A DNA stretch of 64,000 bases, taken from assembly GCA_949752795.1 (NCBI GenBank), contig CATKHW010000298.1, forward strand, positions 248,001 through 312,000. The letters are read 5' to 3'. Numbering within the stretch: the stretch's first letter is position 1; each line of letters begins with the position of its first letter. A model generated the notes under the pieces. That model worked only from the letters and a program-made list of their open reading frames with translations. It was not told where the DNA came from and did no database searches. The position numbers and the translations under genes were made by a program. The DNA comes from Hyperoodon ampullatus. Taxonomy: Eukaryota > Chordata > Mammalia > Artiodactyla > Ziphiidae. Shown here piece after piece: positions 38,340 to 52,243 of this stretch.

Positions 38340-40078
38340 CTTGGCCAAAAAGGGCGTATGCGTTTTCTCCTGAATATATTCAGGAGAAAACGCATACGCC
38401 CTTTTTGGCCAAGTGCATCATTGTCGAAGTTGTGCCCCTCTTCCTGTGCTTTAAAGGCGATTCCAACGTACCTCTTGAAATCTGTTTCCTGCTATTCTGC
38501 CTCGCTTTCAAGTCCGTCTCATTGCCTTCCCTCAACAGATTTCTGGACGATAGTTGTCCTTTATTATTCGGCCAGTTTGTGAATTGCTGTGCCCCTGAGC
38601 TCCATTTTTCAACTCGTTTTTGGTGAGCTGACCGCAAGTCCAAAATTTTGGTTCAGGACCTATACTGGTTCCCGGTGGGTGGCTGAGACTTTGGTAAATT
38701 CTTCTTCCTGCCGGGAAATTACAGTGATATGTGCCCGTCCAAATGCCTAACAGCTACTCTCTCATTGGTTCTCCCTCTTCCCTTTCATCCTCTGCGAAAT
38801 TGGCAACCTTTGCGAACCGGGAGGTTAAAGGGGCAGTCTCTCCAAGTTGGGAGGTTGATAGTAAAGCAGATGGAAAGTCAAACAGGAGCACCAGGAGAGG
38901 GACTATTCGTTGAGTTTTAGAAACCTTTCGTATTCACAGTGTGTCCGTTCTCTAGGTTTCCGGTACATGTTATAACTGAAGTAATATTCCCTTCAACCTG
39001 GAGAGTTGGGACCCATGGAATGGGTGCCATGCATTATTGCTTTAAAGGGTCTGCATTTGCTCACCCAATCTCACCAATCCTCTCAGTCCCAAGTTTCCAG
39101 CCTTTTGCCACATACAGCTATCGTTGTAAATAGGGTCATTCCAGGTTTCATCAGAGACCCTGAAGGAATTGTAAAGAATTTCCCAGTTTTTTTGTTTTGT
39201 ATTTGAAATTCCTTTTTATTGTGGGTTTGAGCTGATTCTCGCTGCCATGTTTATGCCAGTCTAGACACACTTGATTCCCTTACGGAGACCTATCAATCCA
39301 TAGGTTTTAAGATTCTTACTAGTCAGATATATTCCTCTGCGGGAAATATGGGGTTTTGAGTCCCTTTCACTGAGGAAGGTGTAGGTCTTGTCTATTCCAT
39401 AGTTGGTTTTTGGAACGGTACCTGTTCTTATATCAAACTCTGGTTTTATGCATCACTCCACTTCTCCTTCCCCCTTAAGTAGGCATAAGAGTGTTTTCTA
39501 AATGTGAGACACTGTTCTCTTTCCTAACTCAGTTCAAGTGTAGCCATGTTTACAGGATCTTCATATGTGATATCTTATGATAAGTTTCTTTTTCTCTGTG
39601 ACTTATTTCACTTAGAATCATCGTACCTGAATCTACCCATTTTGCTGCTACTGGTCTTATGACATTGATTTCATGGCTGAGGGATATTCCATCGTACGTA
39701 AATACCACAATTTTTTGAACCATTTTTATATTTCCTGGGATATTTAAGGTGTACCCAAGTTGAGGTCCTTGTAAGCAGTGCAGCCCTAAATTTTGGGGTG
39801 GCTCTGTCTTATTGATTTTCAGTTTTCCCAAGGTATATTCCCTAGACTGGAAGTGCCCTTGGCTCTGTAGCTCTGTTGTTTACTTGTTTTAGGGAACACA
39901 ATGCACTCCTCCAGAGAGGCAGTTGGCAATTTACATCCCGCCCATCAGCATAACAAGGCTCCCTGTTCTCCAGGGCCTGTCTTGCCTTTCTGGTTTTTAC
40001 ACATTTTGTGGATGTCCCTTTTGACCGGTGGGAAGTGATACTTCTTTGTAGTGCAGATTTGCATTGCCCGCTTGCTTG
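38340..40078. repeat. Satellite unit M23, type K, 1,739 bp
   Basis: Palindrome 38340-38413 is perfect; T-rich tract from 39187; L1 relic 39187 to about 40115. Type K marks are tccgtctcattg, ttattattcggcc, ataactgaagtaat, gagacctatcaatcc and cctgttcttat. M24 repeats it directly. Confidence 0.96.
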
Positions 40079-41817
40079 CTTGGCCAAAAAGGGCGTATGC
40101 GTTTTCTCCTGAATATATTCAGGAGAAAACGCATACGCCCTTTTTGGCCAAGTGCATCATTGTCGAAGTTGTGCCCCTCTTCCTGTGCTTTAAAGGCGAT
40201 TCCAACGTACCTCTTGAAATCTGTTTCCTGCTATTCTGCCTCGCTTTCAAGTCCGTCTCATTGCCTTCCCTCAACAGATTTCTGGACGATAGTTGTCCTT
40301 TATTATTCGGCCAGTTTGTGAATTGCTGTGCCCCTGAGCTCCATTTTTCAACTCGTTTTTGGTGAGCTGACCGCAAGTCCAAAATTTTGGTTCAGGACCT
40401 ATACTGGTTCCCGGTGGGTGGCTGAGACTTTGGTAAATTCTTCTTCCTGCCGGGAAATTACAGTGATATGTGCCCGTCCAAATGCCTAACAGCTACTCTC
40501 TCATTGGTTCTCCCTCTTCCCTTTCATCCTCTGCGAAATTGGCAACCTTTGCGAACCGGGAGGTTAAAGGGGCAGTCTCTCCAAGTTGGGAGGTTGATAG
40601 TAAAGCAGATGGAAAGTCAAACAGGAGCACCAGGAGAGGGACTATTCGTTGAGTTTTAGAAACCTTTCGTATTCACAGTGTGTCCGTTCTCTAGGTTTCC
40701 GGTACATGTTATAACTGAAGTAATATTCCCTTCAACCTGGAGAGTTGGGACCCATGGAATGGGTGCCATGCATTATTGCTTTAAAGGGTCTGCATTTGCT
40801 CACCCAATCTCACCAATCCTCTCAGTCCCAAGTTTCCAGCCTTTTGCCACATACAGCTATCGTTGTAAATAGGGTCATTCCAGGTTTCATCAGAGACCCT
40901 GAAGGAATTGTAAAGAATTTCCCAGTTTTTTTGTTTTGTATTTGAAATTCCTTTTTATTGTGGGTTTGAGCTGATTCTCGCTGCCATGTTTATGCCAGTC
41001 TAGACACACTTGATTCCCTTACGGAGACCTATCAATCCATAGGTTTTAAGATTCTTACTAGTCAGATATATTCCTCTGCGGGAAATATGGGGTTTTGAGT
41101 CCCTTTCACTGAGGAAGGTGTAGGTCTTGTCTATTCCATAGTTGGTTTTTGGAACGGTACCTGTTCTTATATCAAACTCTGGTTTTATGCATCACTCCAC
41201 TTCTCCTTCCCCCTTAAGTAGGCATAAGAGTGTTTTCTAAATGTGAGACACTGTTCTCTTTCCTAACTCAGTTCAAGTGTAGCCATGTTTACAGGATCTT
41301 CATATGTGATATCTTATGATAAGTTTCTTTTTCTCTGTGACTTATTTCACTTAGAATCATCGTACCTGAATCTACCCATTTTGCTGCTACTGGTCTTATG
41401 ACATTGATTTCATGGCTGAGGGATATTCCATCGTACGTAAGTACCACAATTTTTTGAACCATTTTTATATTTCCTGGGATATTTAAGGTGTACCCAAGTT
41501 GAGGTCCTTGTAAGCAGTGCAGCCCTAAATTTTGGGGTGGCTCTGTCTTATTGATTTTCAGTTTTCCCAAGGTATATTCCCTAGACTGCAAGTGCCCTTG
41601 GCTCTGTAGCTCTGTTCTGTACTTGTTTTAGGGAACACAATGCACTCCTCCAGAGAGGCAGTTGGCAATTTACATCCCGCCCATCAGCATAACAAGGCTC
41701 CCTGTTCTCCAGGGCCTGTCTTGCCTTTCTGGTTTTTACACATTTTGTGGATGTCCCTTTTGACCGGTGGGAAGTGATACTTCTTTGTAGTGCAGATTTG
41801 CATTGCCCGCTTGCTTG
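40079..41817. repeat. Satellite unit M24, type K, extra copy of M23, 1,739 bp
   Basis: Palindrome 40079-40152 is perfect; T-rich tract from 40926; L1 relic 40926 to about 41854. By eye, 39881-41440 equals 38142-39701 without a difference (1,560 bp). The last part returns to the sequence found at the end of M22 (gttctgtacttg). Confidence 0.96.
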
Positions 41818-43553
41818 CTTGGCCAAAAAGGGCGTATGCGTTTTCTCCTGAATATATTCAGGAGAAAACGCATACGCCCTTTTTGGCCAAGTGCATCATT
41901 GTCGAAGTTGTGCCCCTCTTCCTGTGCTTTAAAGGCGATTCCAACGTACCTCTTGAAATCTGTTTCCTGCTATTCTTCCTCGCTTTCAAGTCCGCCTCGT
42001 TGCCTTCCCTCAACAGATTTTTGGACGATAGTTGTCCTTTATTACTCAGCCAGTTTGTGAATTGCTGTGCCCCTGAGCTCCATTTTTCAACTCGTTTTGG
42101 TGAGCTGACCGCAAGTCCAAAATTGTTGTTCAAGACGTATACTGGTTCCCGGTGGGGGGCTGAGACTTTGTTTAATTCTTCTTCCTGCTGGGAAGTTAGA
42201 GTGATATGTGCCCGTCCAAATGCCTAACAGCTACTCTCTCATTGGTTCTCCCTTTTCCCTTTCATCCTCTGCGAAATTGGAAACCTGTGTGAAAGAGGAG
42301 GTTGAAGGGGCTGTCTCTCCAAGTTGGGAGATTGATAGTAAAGCAGATGGAAAGTCAGACTGGAGCACCAGGAGAGGGACTATTCGTTGAGTTTTAGAAA
42401 GCTTTCATATTCACAGTGTGTCCGTTCTCTAGGTTTCTCGTACATGTTATAACTGTAGTAATATTCCCTTCAACCTGGAGAGTTGGGACCCATGGAATGG
42501 GTGCCATGCATAATTGCTTTAAAGGGCCTGCATTTGCTCACCCAATCTCACCAATCCTCTCAGTCCCAAGTGTCCAGCCTTATGCCACATCCAGCTGTCG
42601 TTGTAGATAGGGTCATTTCAGGTTTCATCAGAGTCCCTGAAGGAATTGTAAAGAATTTCCCAGTTTTTTTGTTTTGTTTTTGAAATTCCTTTTTATAGTG
42701 GGTTTGAGCTGATTCTCTCTGCCATGTTTATGCCAGTCTAGACACACCTGATTCCCTTACGGAAACATATCAATACATAGGTTTTAAGATTCTTACTAGT
42801 CAGATATATTCCTCTGCGGGAAATATGGGGTTTTGATTCCCATTCACTGAGGAAGGTGTAGGTCTTGTCTATTCCACAGTTGGTTTTTGGAACGGTACCT
42901 GTGCTTATATCAAACTCAGGTTTTATGCATCACCCCACCTCTCCTTCCCCCTTAAGCAGGCATAAGAGTGTTTTCTAAATGTGAGACACTGTTCTCTTTC
43001 CTAACTCAGTTCAAGTGTAGCCATGTTTACAGGATCTTCATAAGTGATATCTTATGATAAGTTTCTTTCTCTGTGACTTATTTCACTTAGAATCATCGTA
43101 CCTGAATCTACCCATTTTGCTGCTACTGGTCTTATGACATTGATTTCATGGCTGAGGGATATTCCATCGTACGTAAGTACCACAATTTTTTGAACCATTT
43201 TTATATTTCCTGGGATATTTAAGGTGTACCCAAGTTGAGGTCCTTGTAAGCAGTGCAGCCCTAAATTTTGGGGTGGCTCTGTCTTATTGATTTTCAGTTT
43301 TCCCAAGGTATATTCCCTAGACTGGAAGTGCCCTTGGCTCTGTAGCTCTGTTGTTTACTTGTTTTAGGGAACACAATGCACTCCTCCAGAGAGGCAGTTG
43401 GCAATTTACATCCCGCCCATCAGCATAACAAGGCTCCCTGTTCTCCAGGGCCTGTCTTGCCTTTCTGGTTTTTACACATTTTGTGGATGTCCCTTTTGAC
43501 CGGTGGGAAGTGATACTTCTTTGTACTGCAGATTTGCATTGCCCGCTTGCTTG
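41818..43553. repeat. Satellite unit M25, type J, 1,736 bp
   Basis: Palindrome 41818-41891 is perfect; T-rich tract from 42664; L1 relic 42664 to about 43590. Near-copy of M22 at offset 5,214 with a few base changes, such as gaaagaggagg for gaaacaggagg. Confidence 0.96.
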
Positions 43554-45292
43554 CTTGGCCAAAAAGGGCGTATGCGTTTTCTCCTGAATATATTCAGGAG
43601 AAAACGCATACGCCCTTTTTGGCCAAGTGCATCATTGTCGAAGTTGTGCCCCTCTTCCTGTGCTTTAAAGGCGATTCCAACGTACCTCTTGAAATCTGTT
43701 TCCTGCTATTCTGCCTCGCTCTCAAGTCCGCCTCGTTGCCTTCCCTCAACAGATTTCTGGACGATAGTTGTCCTTTATTACTCGGCCAGTTTGTGAATTG
43801 CTGTGCCCCTGAGCTCCATTTTTCAACTCGTTTTTGGTGAGCTGACCGCAAGTCCAAAATTTTGGTTCAGGACCTATACTGGTTCCCGGTGGGTGGCTGA
43901 GACTTTGGTTAATTCTTCTTCCTGCCGGGAAATTACAGTGATATGTGCCCGTCCAAATGCCTAACAGCTAGTCTCTCATTGGTTCTCCCTCTTCCCTTTC
44001 ATCCTCTGCGAAATTGGCAACCTTTGCGAACCGGGAGGTTAAAGGGGCAGTCTCTCCAAGTTGGGAGGTTGATAGTAAAGCAGATGGAAAGTCAAACCGG
44101 AGCACCAGGAGAGGGACTATTCATTGAGTTTTAGAAACCTTTCGTATTCACAGTGTGTCCGTTCTCTAGGTTTCCGGTACATGTTATAACTGAAGTAATA
44201 TTCCCTTCAACCTGGAGAGTTGGGACCCATGGAATGGGTGCCATGCATTATTGCTTTAAAGGGTCTGCATTTGCTCACCCAATCTCACCAATCCTCTCAG
44301 TCCCAAGTTTCCAGCCTTTTGCCACATACAGCTGTCGTTGTAAATAGGGTCATTCCAGGTTTCATCAGAGACCCTGAAGGAATTGTAAAGAATTTCCCAG
44401 TTTTTTTGTTTTGTATTTGAAATTCCTTTTTATTGTGGGTTTGAGCTGATTCTCGCTGCCATGTTTATGCCAGTCTAGACACACTTGATTCCCTTACGGA
44501 GACCTATCAATCCATAGGTTTTAAGATTCTTACTAGTCAGATATATTCCTCTGCGGGAAATATGGGGTTTTGAGTCCCTTTCACTGAGGAAGGTGTAGGT
44601 CTTGTCTATTCCATAGTTGGTTTTTGGAACGGTACCTGTTCTTATATCAAACTCTGGTTTTATGCATCACTCAACTTCTCCTTCCCCCTTAAGTAGGCAT
44701 AAGAGTGTTTTCTAAATGTGAGACACTGTTCTCTTTCCTAACTCAGTTCAAGTGTAGCCATGTTTACAGGATCTTCATATGTGATATCTTATGATAAGTT
44801 TCTTTTTCTCTGTGACTTATTTCACTTAGAATCATCGTACCTGAATCTACCCATTTTGCTGCTACTGGTCTTAAGACATTGATTTCATGGCTGAGGGATA
44901 TTCCATCGTACGTAAATACCACAATTTTTTGAACCATTTTTATATTTCCTGGGATATTTAAGGTGTACCCAAGTTGAGGTCCTTGTAAGCAGTGCAGCCC
45001 TAAATTTTGGGGTGGCTCTGTCTTATTGATTTTCAGTTTTCCCAAGGTATATTCCCTAGACTGGAAGTGCCCTTGGCTCTGTAGCTCTGTTGTTTACTTG
45101 TTTTAGGGAACACAATGCACTCCTCCAGAGAGGCAGTTGGCAATTTACATCCCGCCCATCAGCATAACAAGGCTCCCTGTTCTCCAGGGCCTGTCTTGCC
45201 TTTCTGGTTTTTACACATTTTGTGGATGTCCCTTTTGACCGGTGGGAAGTGATACTTCTTTGTAGTGCAGATTTGCATTGCCCGCTTGCTTG
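43554..45292. repeat. Satellite unit M26, type K, 1,739 bp
   Basis: Palindrome 43554-43627 is perfect; T-rich tract from 44401; L1 relic 44401 to about 45329. K unit with ctcgctctcaag and the full acctcg form of the block near 43735. The flank reads ttgtactgcag at about 43522 where most units have ttgtagtgcag. Confidence 0.96.
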
Positions 45293-47028
45293 CTTGGCCA
45301 AAAAGGGCGTATGCGTTTTCTCCTGAATATATTCAGGAGAAAACGCATACGCCCTTTTTGGCCAAGTGCATCATTGTCGAAGTTTTGCCCCTCTTCCTGT
45401 GCTTTAAAGGCGATTCCAACGTACCTCTTGAAATCTGTTTCCTGCTATTCTGCCTCGCTTTCAAGTCCGCCTCGTTGCCTTCCCTCACCAGATTTTTGGA
45501 CAATAGTTGTCCTTTATTACTCAGCCAGTTTGTGAATTGCTGTGCCCCTGAGCTCCATTTTTCAACTCGTTTTGGTGAGCTGACCGCAAGTCCAAAATTG
45601 TTGTTCAAGACGTATACTGGTTCCCGGTGGGGGGCTGAGACTTTGGTTAATTCTTCTTCCTGCTGGGAAGTTAGAGTGATATGTGCCCGTCCAAATGCCT
45701 AACAGCTACTCTCTCATTGGTTCTCCCTCTTCCCTTTCATCCTCTGCGAAATTGGAAACCTGTGTGAAAGAGGAGGTTGAAGGGGCTGTCTCTCCAAGTT
45801 GGGAGATTGATAGTAAAGCAGATGGAAAGTCAAACTGGAGCACCAGGAGAGGGACTATTCGTTGAGTTTTAGAAAGCTTTCATATTCACAGTGTGTCCGT
45901 TCTCTAGGTTTCTCGTACATGTTATAACTGTAGTAATATTCCCTTCAACCTGGAGAGTTGGGACCCATGGAATGGGTGCCATGCATAATTGCTTTAAAGG
46001 GCCTGCATTTGCTCACCCAATCTCACCAATCCTCTCAGTCCCAAGTGTCCAGCCTTATGCCACATCCAGCTGTCGTTGTAGATAGGGTCATTCCAGGTTT
46101 CATCAGAGTCCCTGAAGGAATTGTAAAGAATTTCCCAGTTTTTTTGTTTTGTTTTTGAAATTCCTTTTTATAGTGGGTTTGAGCTGATTCTCGCTGCCAT
46201 GTTTATGCCAGTCTAGACACACCTGATTCCCTTACGGAGACATATCAATACATAGGTTTTAAGATTCTTACTAGTCAGATATATTCCTCTGCGGGAAATA
46301 TGGGGTTTTGATTCCCATTCACTGAGGAAGGTGTAGGTCTTGTCTATTCCATAGTTCGTTTTTGGAACGGTACCTGTGCTTATATCAAACTCAGGTTTTA
46401 TGCATCACCCCACCTCTCCTTCCCCCTTAAGCAGGCATAAGAGTGTTTTCTAAATGTGAGACACTGTTCTCTTTCCTAAATCAGTTCAAGTGTAGCCATG
46501 TTTACAGGATCTTCATAAGTGATATCTTATGATAAGTTTCTTTCTCTGTGACTTATTTCACTTAGAATCATCGTACCTGAATCTACCCGTTTTGCTGCTA
46601 CTGGTCTTATGACATTGATTTCATGGCTGAGGGATATTCCATCGTACGTAAGTACCACAATTTTTTGAACCATTTTTATATTTCCTGGGATATTTAAGGT
46701 GTACCCAAGTTGAGGTCCTTGTAAGCAGTGCAGCCCTAAATTTTGGGGTGGCTCTGTCTTATTGATTTTCAGTTTTCCCAAGGTATATTCCCTAGACTGG
46801 AAGTGCCCTTGGCTCTGTAGCTCTGTTCTGTACTTGTTTTAGGGAACACAATGCACTCCTCCAGAGAGGCAGTTGGCAATTTACATCCCGCCCATCAGCA
46901 TAACAAGGCTCCCTGTTCTCCAGGGCCTGTCTTGCCTTTCTGGTTTTTACACATTTTGTGGATGTCCCTTTTGACCGGTGGGAAGGGATACTTCTTTGTA
47001 GTGCAGATTTGCATTACCCGCTTGCTTG
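45293..47028. repeat. Satellite unit M27, type J, 1,736 bp
   Basis: Palindrome 45293-45366 is perfect; T-rich tract from 46139; L1 relic 46139 to about 47065. Private changes include gaagttttgcccc and cctcaccagatttttggacaat. Confidence 0.96.
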
Positions 47029-48767
47029 CTTGGACAAAAAGGGCGTATGCGTTTTCTCCTGAATATATTCAGGAGAAAACGCATACGCCCTTTTTGGCCA
47101 AGTGCATCATTGTCGAAGTTGTGCCCCTCTTCCTGTGCTTTAAAGGCGATTCCAACGTACCTCTTGAAATCTGTTTCCTGCTATTCTGCCTCGCTTTCAA
47201 GTCCGCCTCATTGCCTTCCCTCAACAGATTTCTGGACGATAGTTGTCCTTTATTACTCGGCCAGTTTGTGAATTGCTGTGCCCCTGAGCTCCATTTTTCA
47301 ACTCGTTTTTGGTAAGCTGACCGCAAGTCCAAAATTTTGGTTCAGGACCTATACTGGTTCCCGGTGGGTGGCTGAGACTTTGGTTAATTCTTCTTCCTGC
47401 CGGGAAATTACAGTGATATGTGCCCGTCCAAATGCCTAACAGCTACTCTCTCATTGGTTCTCCCTCTTCCCTTTCATCCTCTGCGAAATTGGCAACCTTT
47501 GCGAACCGGGAGGTTAAAGGGGCAGTCTCTCCAAGTTGGGAGGTTGATAGTAAAGCAGATGGAAAGTCAAACCGGAGCACCAGGAGAGGGACTATTCGTT
47601 GAGTTTTAGAAACCTTTCGTATTCACAGTGTGTCCATTCTCTAGGTTTCCGGTACATGTTATAACTGTAGTAATATTCCCTTCTACCTGGAGAGTTGGGA
47701 CCCATGGAATGGGTGCCATGCATTATTGCTTTAAAGGGTCTGCATTTGCTTACCAAATCTCACCATTCCTCTCAGTCCCAAGTGTCCAGCCTTATGCCAC
47801 ATCCAGCTGTCGTTGTAGATAGGGTCATTCCAGGGTTCATCAGAGACCCTGAAGGAATTGTAAAGAATTTCGCAGTTTTTTTGTTTTGTTTTTGAAATTC
47901 CTTTTTATAGTGGGTTTTAGCTGATTCTCGCTGCCATGTTTATGCCAGTCTAGACACACTTGATTCCCTTATGGAGACATATCAATACATAGGTTTTAAG
48001 ATTCTTACTCGTCAGATATATTCCTCTGAGGGAAATATGGGGTTTTGAGTCCCTTTCACTGAGGAAGGTGTAGGTCTTGTCTATTCCATAGTTGGTTTTT
48101 GGAACGGTACCTGTGCTTATATCAAACTCTGGGTTTATGCATCACCCCACCTCTCCTTCCCCCTTAAGCAGGCATAAGAGTGTTTTCTAAATGTGAGACA
48201 CTGTTCTCTTTCCTAACTCAGTTCAAGTGTAGCCATGTTTACAGGATCTTCATAAGTGATATCTTATGATAAGTTTCTTTTTCTCTGTGACTTATTTCAC
48301 TTAGAATCATCGTAGCTGAAACTACCCATTTTGCTGCTACTGGTCTTATGACATTGATTTCATGGCTGAGGGATATTCCATCGTACATAAGTACCACAAT
48401 TTTTTGAACCATTTTTATATTTCCTGGGATATTTAAGGTGTACCCAAGTTGAGGTCCTTGTAAGCAGTGCAGCCCTAAATTTTGGGGTGGCTCTGTCTTA
48501 TTGATTTTCAGTTTTCCCAAGGTATATTCCCTAGACTGGAAGTGCCCTTGGCTCTGTAGCTCAGTTCTTTACTTGTTTTAGGGAACACAATGCACTCCTC
48601 CAGAGAGGCAGTTGGCAATTTACATCCCGCCCATCAGCATAACAAGGCTCCCTGTTCTCCAGGGCCTGTCTTGCCTTTCTGGTTTTTACACATTTTGTGG
48701 ATGTCCCTTTTGACCGGTGGGAAGTGATACTTCTTTGTAGTGCAGATTTGCATTGCCCGCTTGCTTG
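47029..48767. repeat. Satellite unit M28, K-like front, M20-like middle, C tail (hybrid), 1,739 bp
   Basis: Palindrome 47029-47102, one mismatch (TTGGACAA); T-rich tract from 47876; L1 relic 47876 to about 48804. K-like front (gaaccgggagg), M20-like middle (ccttatggagac, attccagggttc), and from no later than 48315 the type C tail of M8 (gtagctgaaactaccc). It is the join between the dimer and trimer regions. Confidence 0.94.
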
Positions 48768-50507
48768 CTTGGCCAAAAAGGGCGTATGCGTTTTCTCCTG
48801 AATATATTCAGGAGAAAACGCATACGCCCTTTTTGGCCAAGTGCATCATTGTCGAAGTTGTGCCCATCTTCCTGTGCTTTAAAGGCGATTCCAACGTACC
48901 TCTTGAAATCTGTTTCCTGCTATTCTGCCTCGATTTCAAGTCCGCCTCGTTGCCTTCCCTCAACAGATTTTTGGACGATAGTTGTCCTTTATTACTCGGC
49001 CAGTTTGTGAATTGCTGTGCCCCTGAGCTCCATTTTTCAACTCGTTTTTGTTGAGCTGACCGCAAGTCCAAAATTTTGGTTCAGGACCTATACTGGTTCC
49101 TGGTGGGGGGCTGAGACTTTGGTTAATTCTTCTTCCTGCCGGGAAGTTAGAGTGATATGTGCCCGACAAAATACCTAACAGCTACTCTCTCATTGGTTCT
49201 CCCTCTTCCCTTTCATCCTCTGCCAAATTGGAAACCTGTGTGAACCAGGAGGTTGAAGGGGCTGTCTCTCCAAGTTGGGAGATTGATAGTAAAGCAGATG
49301 GAAAGTCAAACCGGAGCACCAGGAGAGGGACTATTCGTTGAGTTTTAGAAACCTTTCATATTCACAGTGTGTCCATTCTCTAGGTTTCTCGTACATGTTA
49401 TAACTGTAGTAATATTCCCTTCAACCTGGAGAGTTGGGACCCATGGAATGGGTGCCATGCATTATTGCTTTAAAGGGTCTGCATTTGCTCACCAAATCTC
49501 ACCAATCCTCTCAGTCTCAAGGGTCCAGCCTTATGCCACATCCAGCTGTCGTTGTAGATAGGGTAATTCCAGGGTTCATCAGAGACCCTGAAGGAATTGT
49601 AAAGAATTTCCCAGTTTTTTTTGTTTTGTTTTTGAAATTCCTTTTTATAGTGGGTTTGAGCTGATTCTCGCTGCCATGTTTATGTCAGTCTAGACACACT
49701 TGATTCCCTTACAGAGACATATCAATACATAGGTTTTAAGATTCTTACTAGTCAGATATATTCCTCTGCGGGAAATATGGGGTTTTGAGTCCCTTTCACT
49801 GAGGAAGGTGTAGGTCTTGTCTATTTCATAGTTGGTTTTTGGAACGGTACCTGTGCTTATATCAAACTCTGGTTTTATGCATCACCCCACCTCTCCTTCC
49901 CCCTTAAGCAGGCATAAGAGTGTTTTCTAAATGTGAGACATTCTTCTCTTTCCTAACTCAGTTCAAGTGTAGCCATGTTTACAGGATCTTCATAAGTGAT
50001 ATCTTATGATAAGTTTCTTTTTCTGTGCGACTTATTTCACTTAGAATCATCGTACCTGAATCCACCCATTTTGCTGCTACTGGTCTTATGACATTGATTT
50101 CATGGCTGAGGGATATTCCATCGTACGTAAGTACCACAATTTTTTGAACCATTTTTATATTTCCTGGGATATTTAAGGTGTACCCAAGTTGAGGTCCTTG
50201 TAAGCAGTGCAGCCCTAAATTTTGGGGTGGCTCTGTCTTATTGATTTTCAGTTTTCCCAAGGTATATTCCCTAGACTGGAAGTGCCCTTGGCTCTGTAGC
50301 TCTGTTCTTTACTTGTTTTAGGAAACACAATGCACTCCTCCAGAGAGGCAGTTGGCAATTTACATCCCGCCCATCAGCATAACAAGGCTCCCTGTTCTCC
50401 AGGGCCTGTCTTGCCTTTCTGGTTTTTACACATTTTGTGGATGTCCCTTTTGACCGGTGGGAAGTGATACTTCTTTGTACTGCAGATTTGCATTGCCCGC
50501 TTGCTTG
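48768..50507. repeat. Satellite unit M29, type D, 1,740 bp
   Basis: Palindrome 48768-48841 is perfect; T-rich tract from 49615 with eight T residues as in M9; L1 relic 49615 to about 50544. Shares tttaggaaacac (about 50319) with the end of M9. Private: gtgcccatcttcc. Confidence 0.96.
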
Positions 50508-52243
50508 CTTGGCCAAAAAGGGCGTATGCGTTTTCTCCTGAATATATTCAGGAGAAAACGCATACGCCCTTTTTGGCCAAGTGCATCATTGTCGAAGTTG
50601 TGCCCCTCTTCCTGTGCTTTAAAGGCGATTCCAACGTACCTCTTGAAATCTGTTTCCTGCTATTCTGCCTCGCTTTCAAGTCCGCCTCGTTGCCTTCCCT
50701 CAACAGATTTTTGGACGATAGTTGTCCTTTATTACTCGGCCAGTTTGTGAATTGCTGTGCCCCTGAGCTCCATTTTTCAACTCGTTTTTGTTGAGCTGAC
50801 CGCAAGTCCAAAATTTTGGTTCAGGTCCTATACTGGTTCCCGGTGGGTGGCTGAGACTTTGGTTAATTCTTCTTCCTGCCGGGAAATTACAGTGATATGT
50901 GCCCGTCCAAATGCCTAACAGCTACTCTCTCATTGGTTCTCCCTCTTCCCTTTCATCCTCTGCCAAATTGGAAACCTGTTCGAACCAGGAGGTTAAAGGG
51001 GCAGTCTCTCCAAGTTGGGAGGTTGATAGTAAAGCAGATGGAAAGTCAAACCGGAGCACCAGGAGAGGTACTATTCGTTGAGTTTTAGAAACCTTTCGTA
51101 TTCACAGTGTGTCCGTTCTCTAGGTTTCCGGTACATGTTATAACTGTAGTAATATTCCCTTCAACCTGGAGAGTTGGGACCCATGGAATGGGTGTCATGC
51201 ATTATTGCTTTAAAGGGTCTGCATTTGCTCACCAAATCTCACCAATCGTCTCAGTCCCAAGTGTCCAGCCTTATGCCACATCCAGCTGTCGTTGTAGATA
51301 GGGTCATTCCAGGTTTCATCAGAGACCCTGAAGGAATTGTAAAGAATTTCCCAGTTTTTTTGTTTTGTTTTTGAAATTCCTTTTTATAGTGGGTTTGAGC
51401 TGATTCTCGCTGCCATGTTTATGCCAGTCTAGACACACTTGATTCCCTTATGGAGACATATCAATACATAGGTTTTAAGATTCTTACTAGTCAGATATAT
51501 TCCTCTGCGGGAAATATGGGGTTTTGAGTCCCTTTCACTGAGGAAGGTGTAGGTCTTGTCTATTCCATAGTTGGTTTTTGGAACGGTACCTGTGCTTATA
51601 TCAAACTCAGGTTTTATGCATCACCCCACCTCTCCTTCCCCCTTAAGCAGGCATAAGAGTGTTTTCTAAATGTGAGACACTGTTCTCTTTCCTAACTCAG
51701 TTCAAGTGTAGCCATGTTTACAGGATCTTCATAAGTGATATCTTATGATAAGTTTCTTTCTCTGTGACTTATTTCACTTAGAATCATCGTACCTGAATCT
51801 ACCCATTTTGCTGCTACTGGTCTTATGACATTCATTTCATGGCTGAGGGATATTCCATCGTACGTAAGTACCACAATTTTTTGAACCATTTTTATATTTC
51901 CTGGGATATTTAAGGTGTACACAAGTGAGGTCCTTGTAAGCAGTGCAGCCCTAAATTTTGGGGTGGCTCTGTCTTATTGATTTTCAGTTTTCCCAAGGTA
52001 TATTCCCTAGACTGGAAGTGCCCTTTGCTCTGTAGCTCTGTTCTTTACTTGTTTTAGGGACCACAATGCACTCCTCCAGAGAGGCAGTTGGCAATTTACA
52101 TCCCGCCCATCGGCATAACAAGGCTCCCTGTTCTCCAGGGCCTGTCTTGCCTTTCTGGTTTTTACACATTTTGTGCATGTCCCTTTTGACCGGTGGGAAG
52201 TGATACTTCTTTGTAGTGCAGATTTGCATTGCCCGCTTGCTTG
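50508..52243. repeat. Satellite unit M30, type E, 1,736 bp
   Basis: Palindrome 50508-50581 is perfect; T-rich tract from 51355; L1 relic 51355 to about 52280. Counterpart of M10, sharing ttcaggtcctata and gacattcatttc. Confidence 0.96.

Larger units (their letters stand above)
36604..48767. repeat. Dimeric J-K higher-order repeat region (~3,475 bp period)
   Basis: Order of units is J K K J K J K (M22-M28). J is 1,736 bp and K 1,739 bp, so the dimer is about 3,475 bp. The second K (M24) is an extra copy. The last unit is a hybrid leading into trimer-type units. Confidence 0.88.

Noticed and set aside
38340..41817. Assembly duplication as the cause of the identical M23/M24 pair
   Set aside because: Not excluded, but the boundaries fall at real variant sites and the order fits a homologous exchange, so it is kept as a biological finding to be tested with reads.
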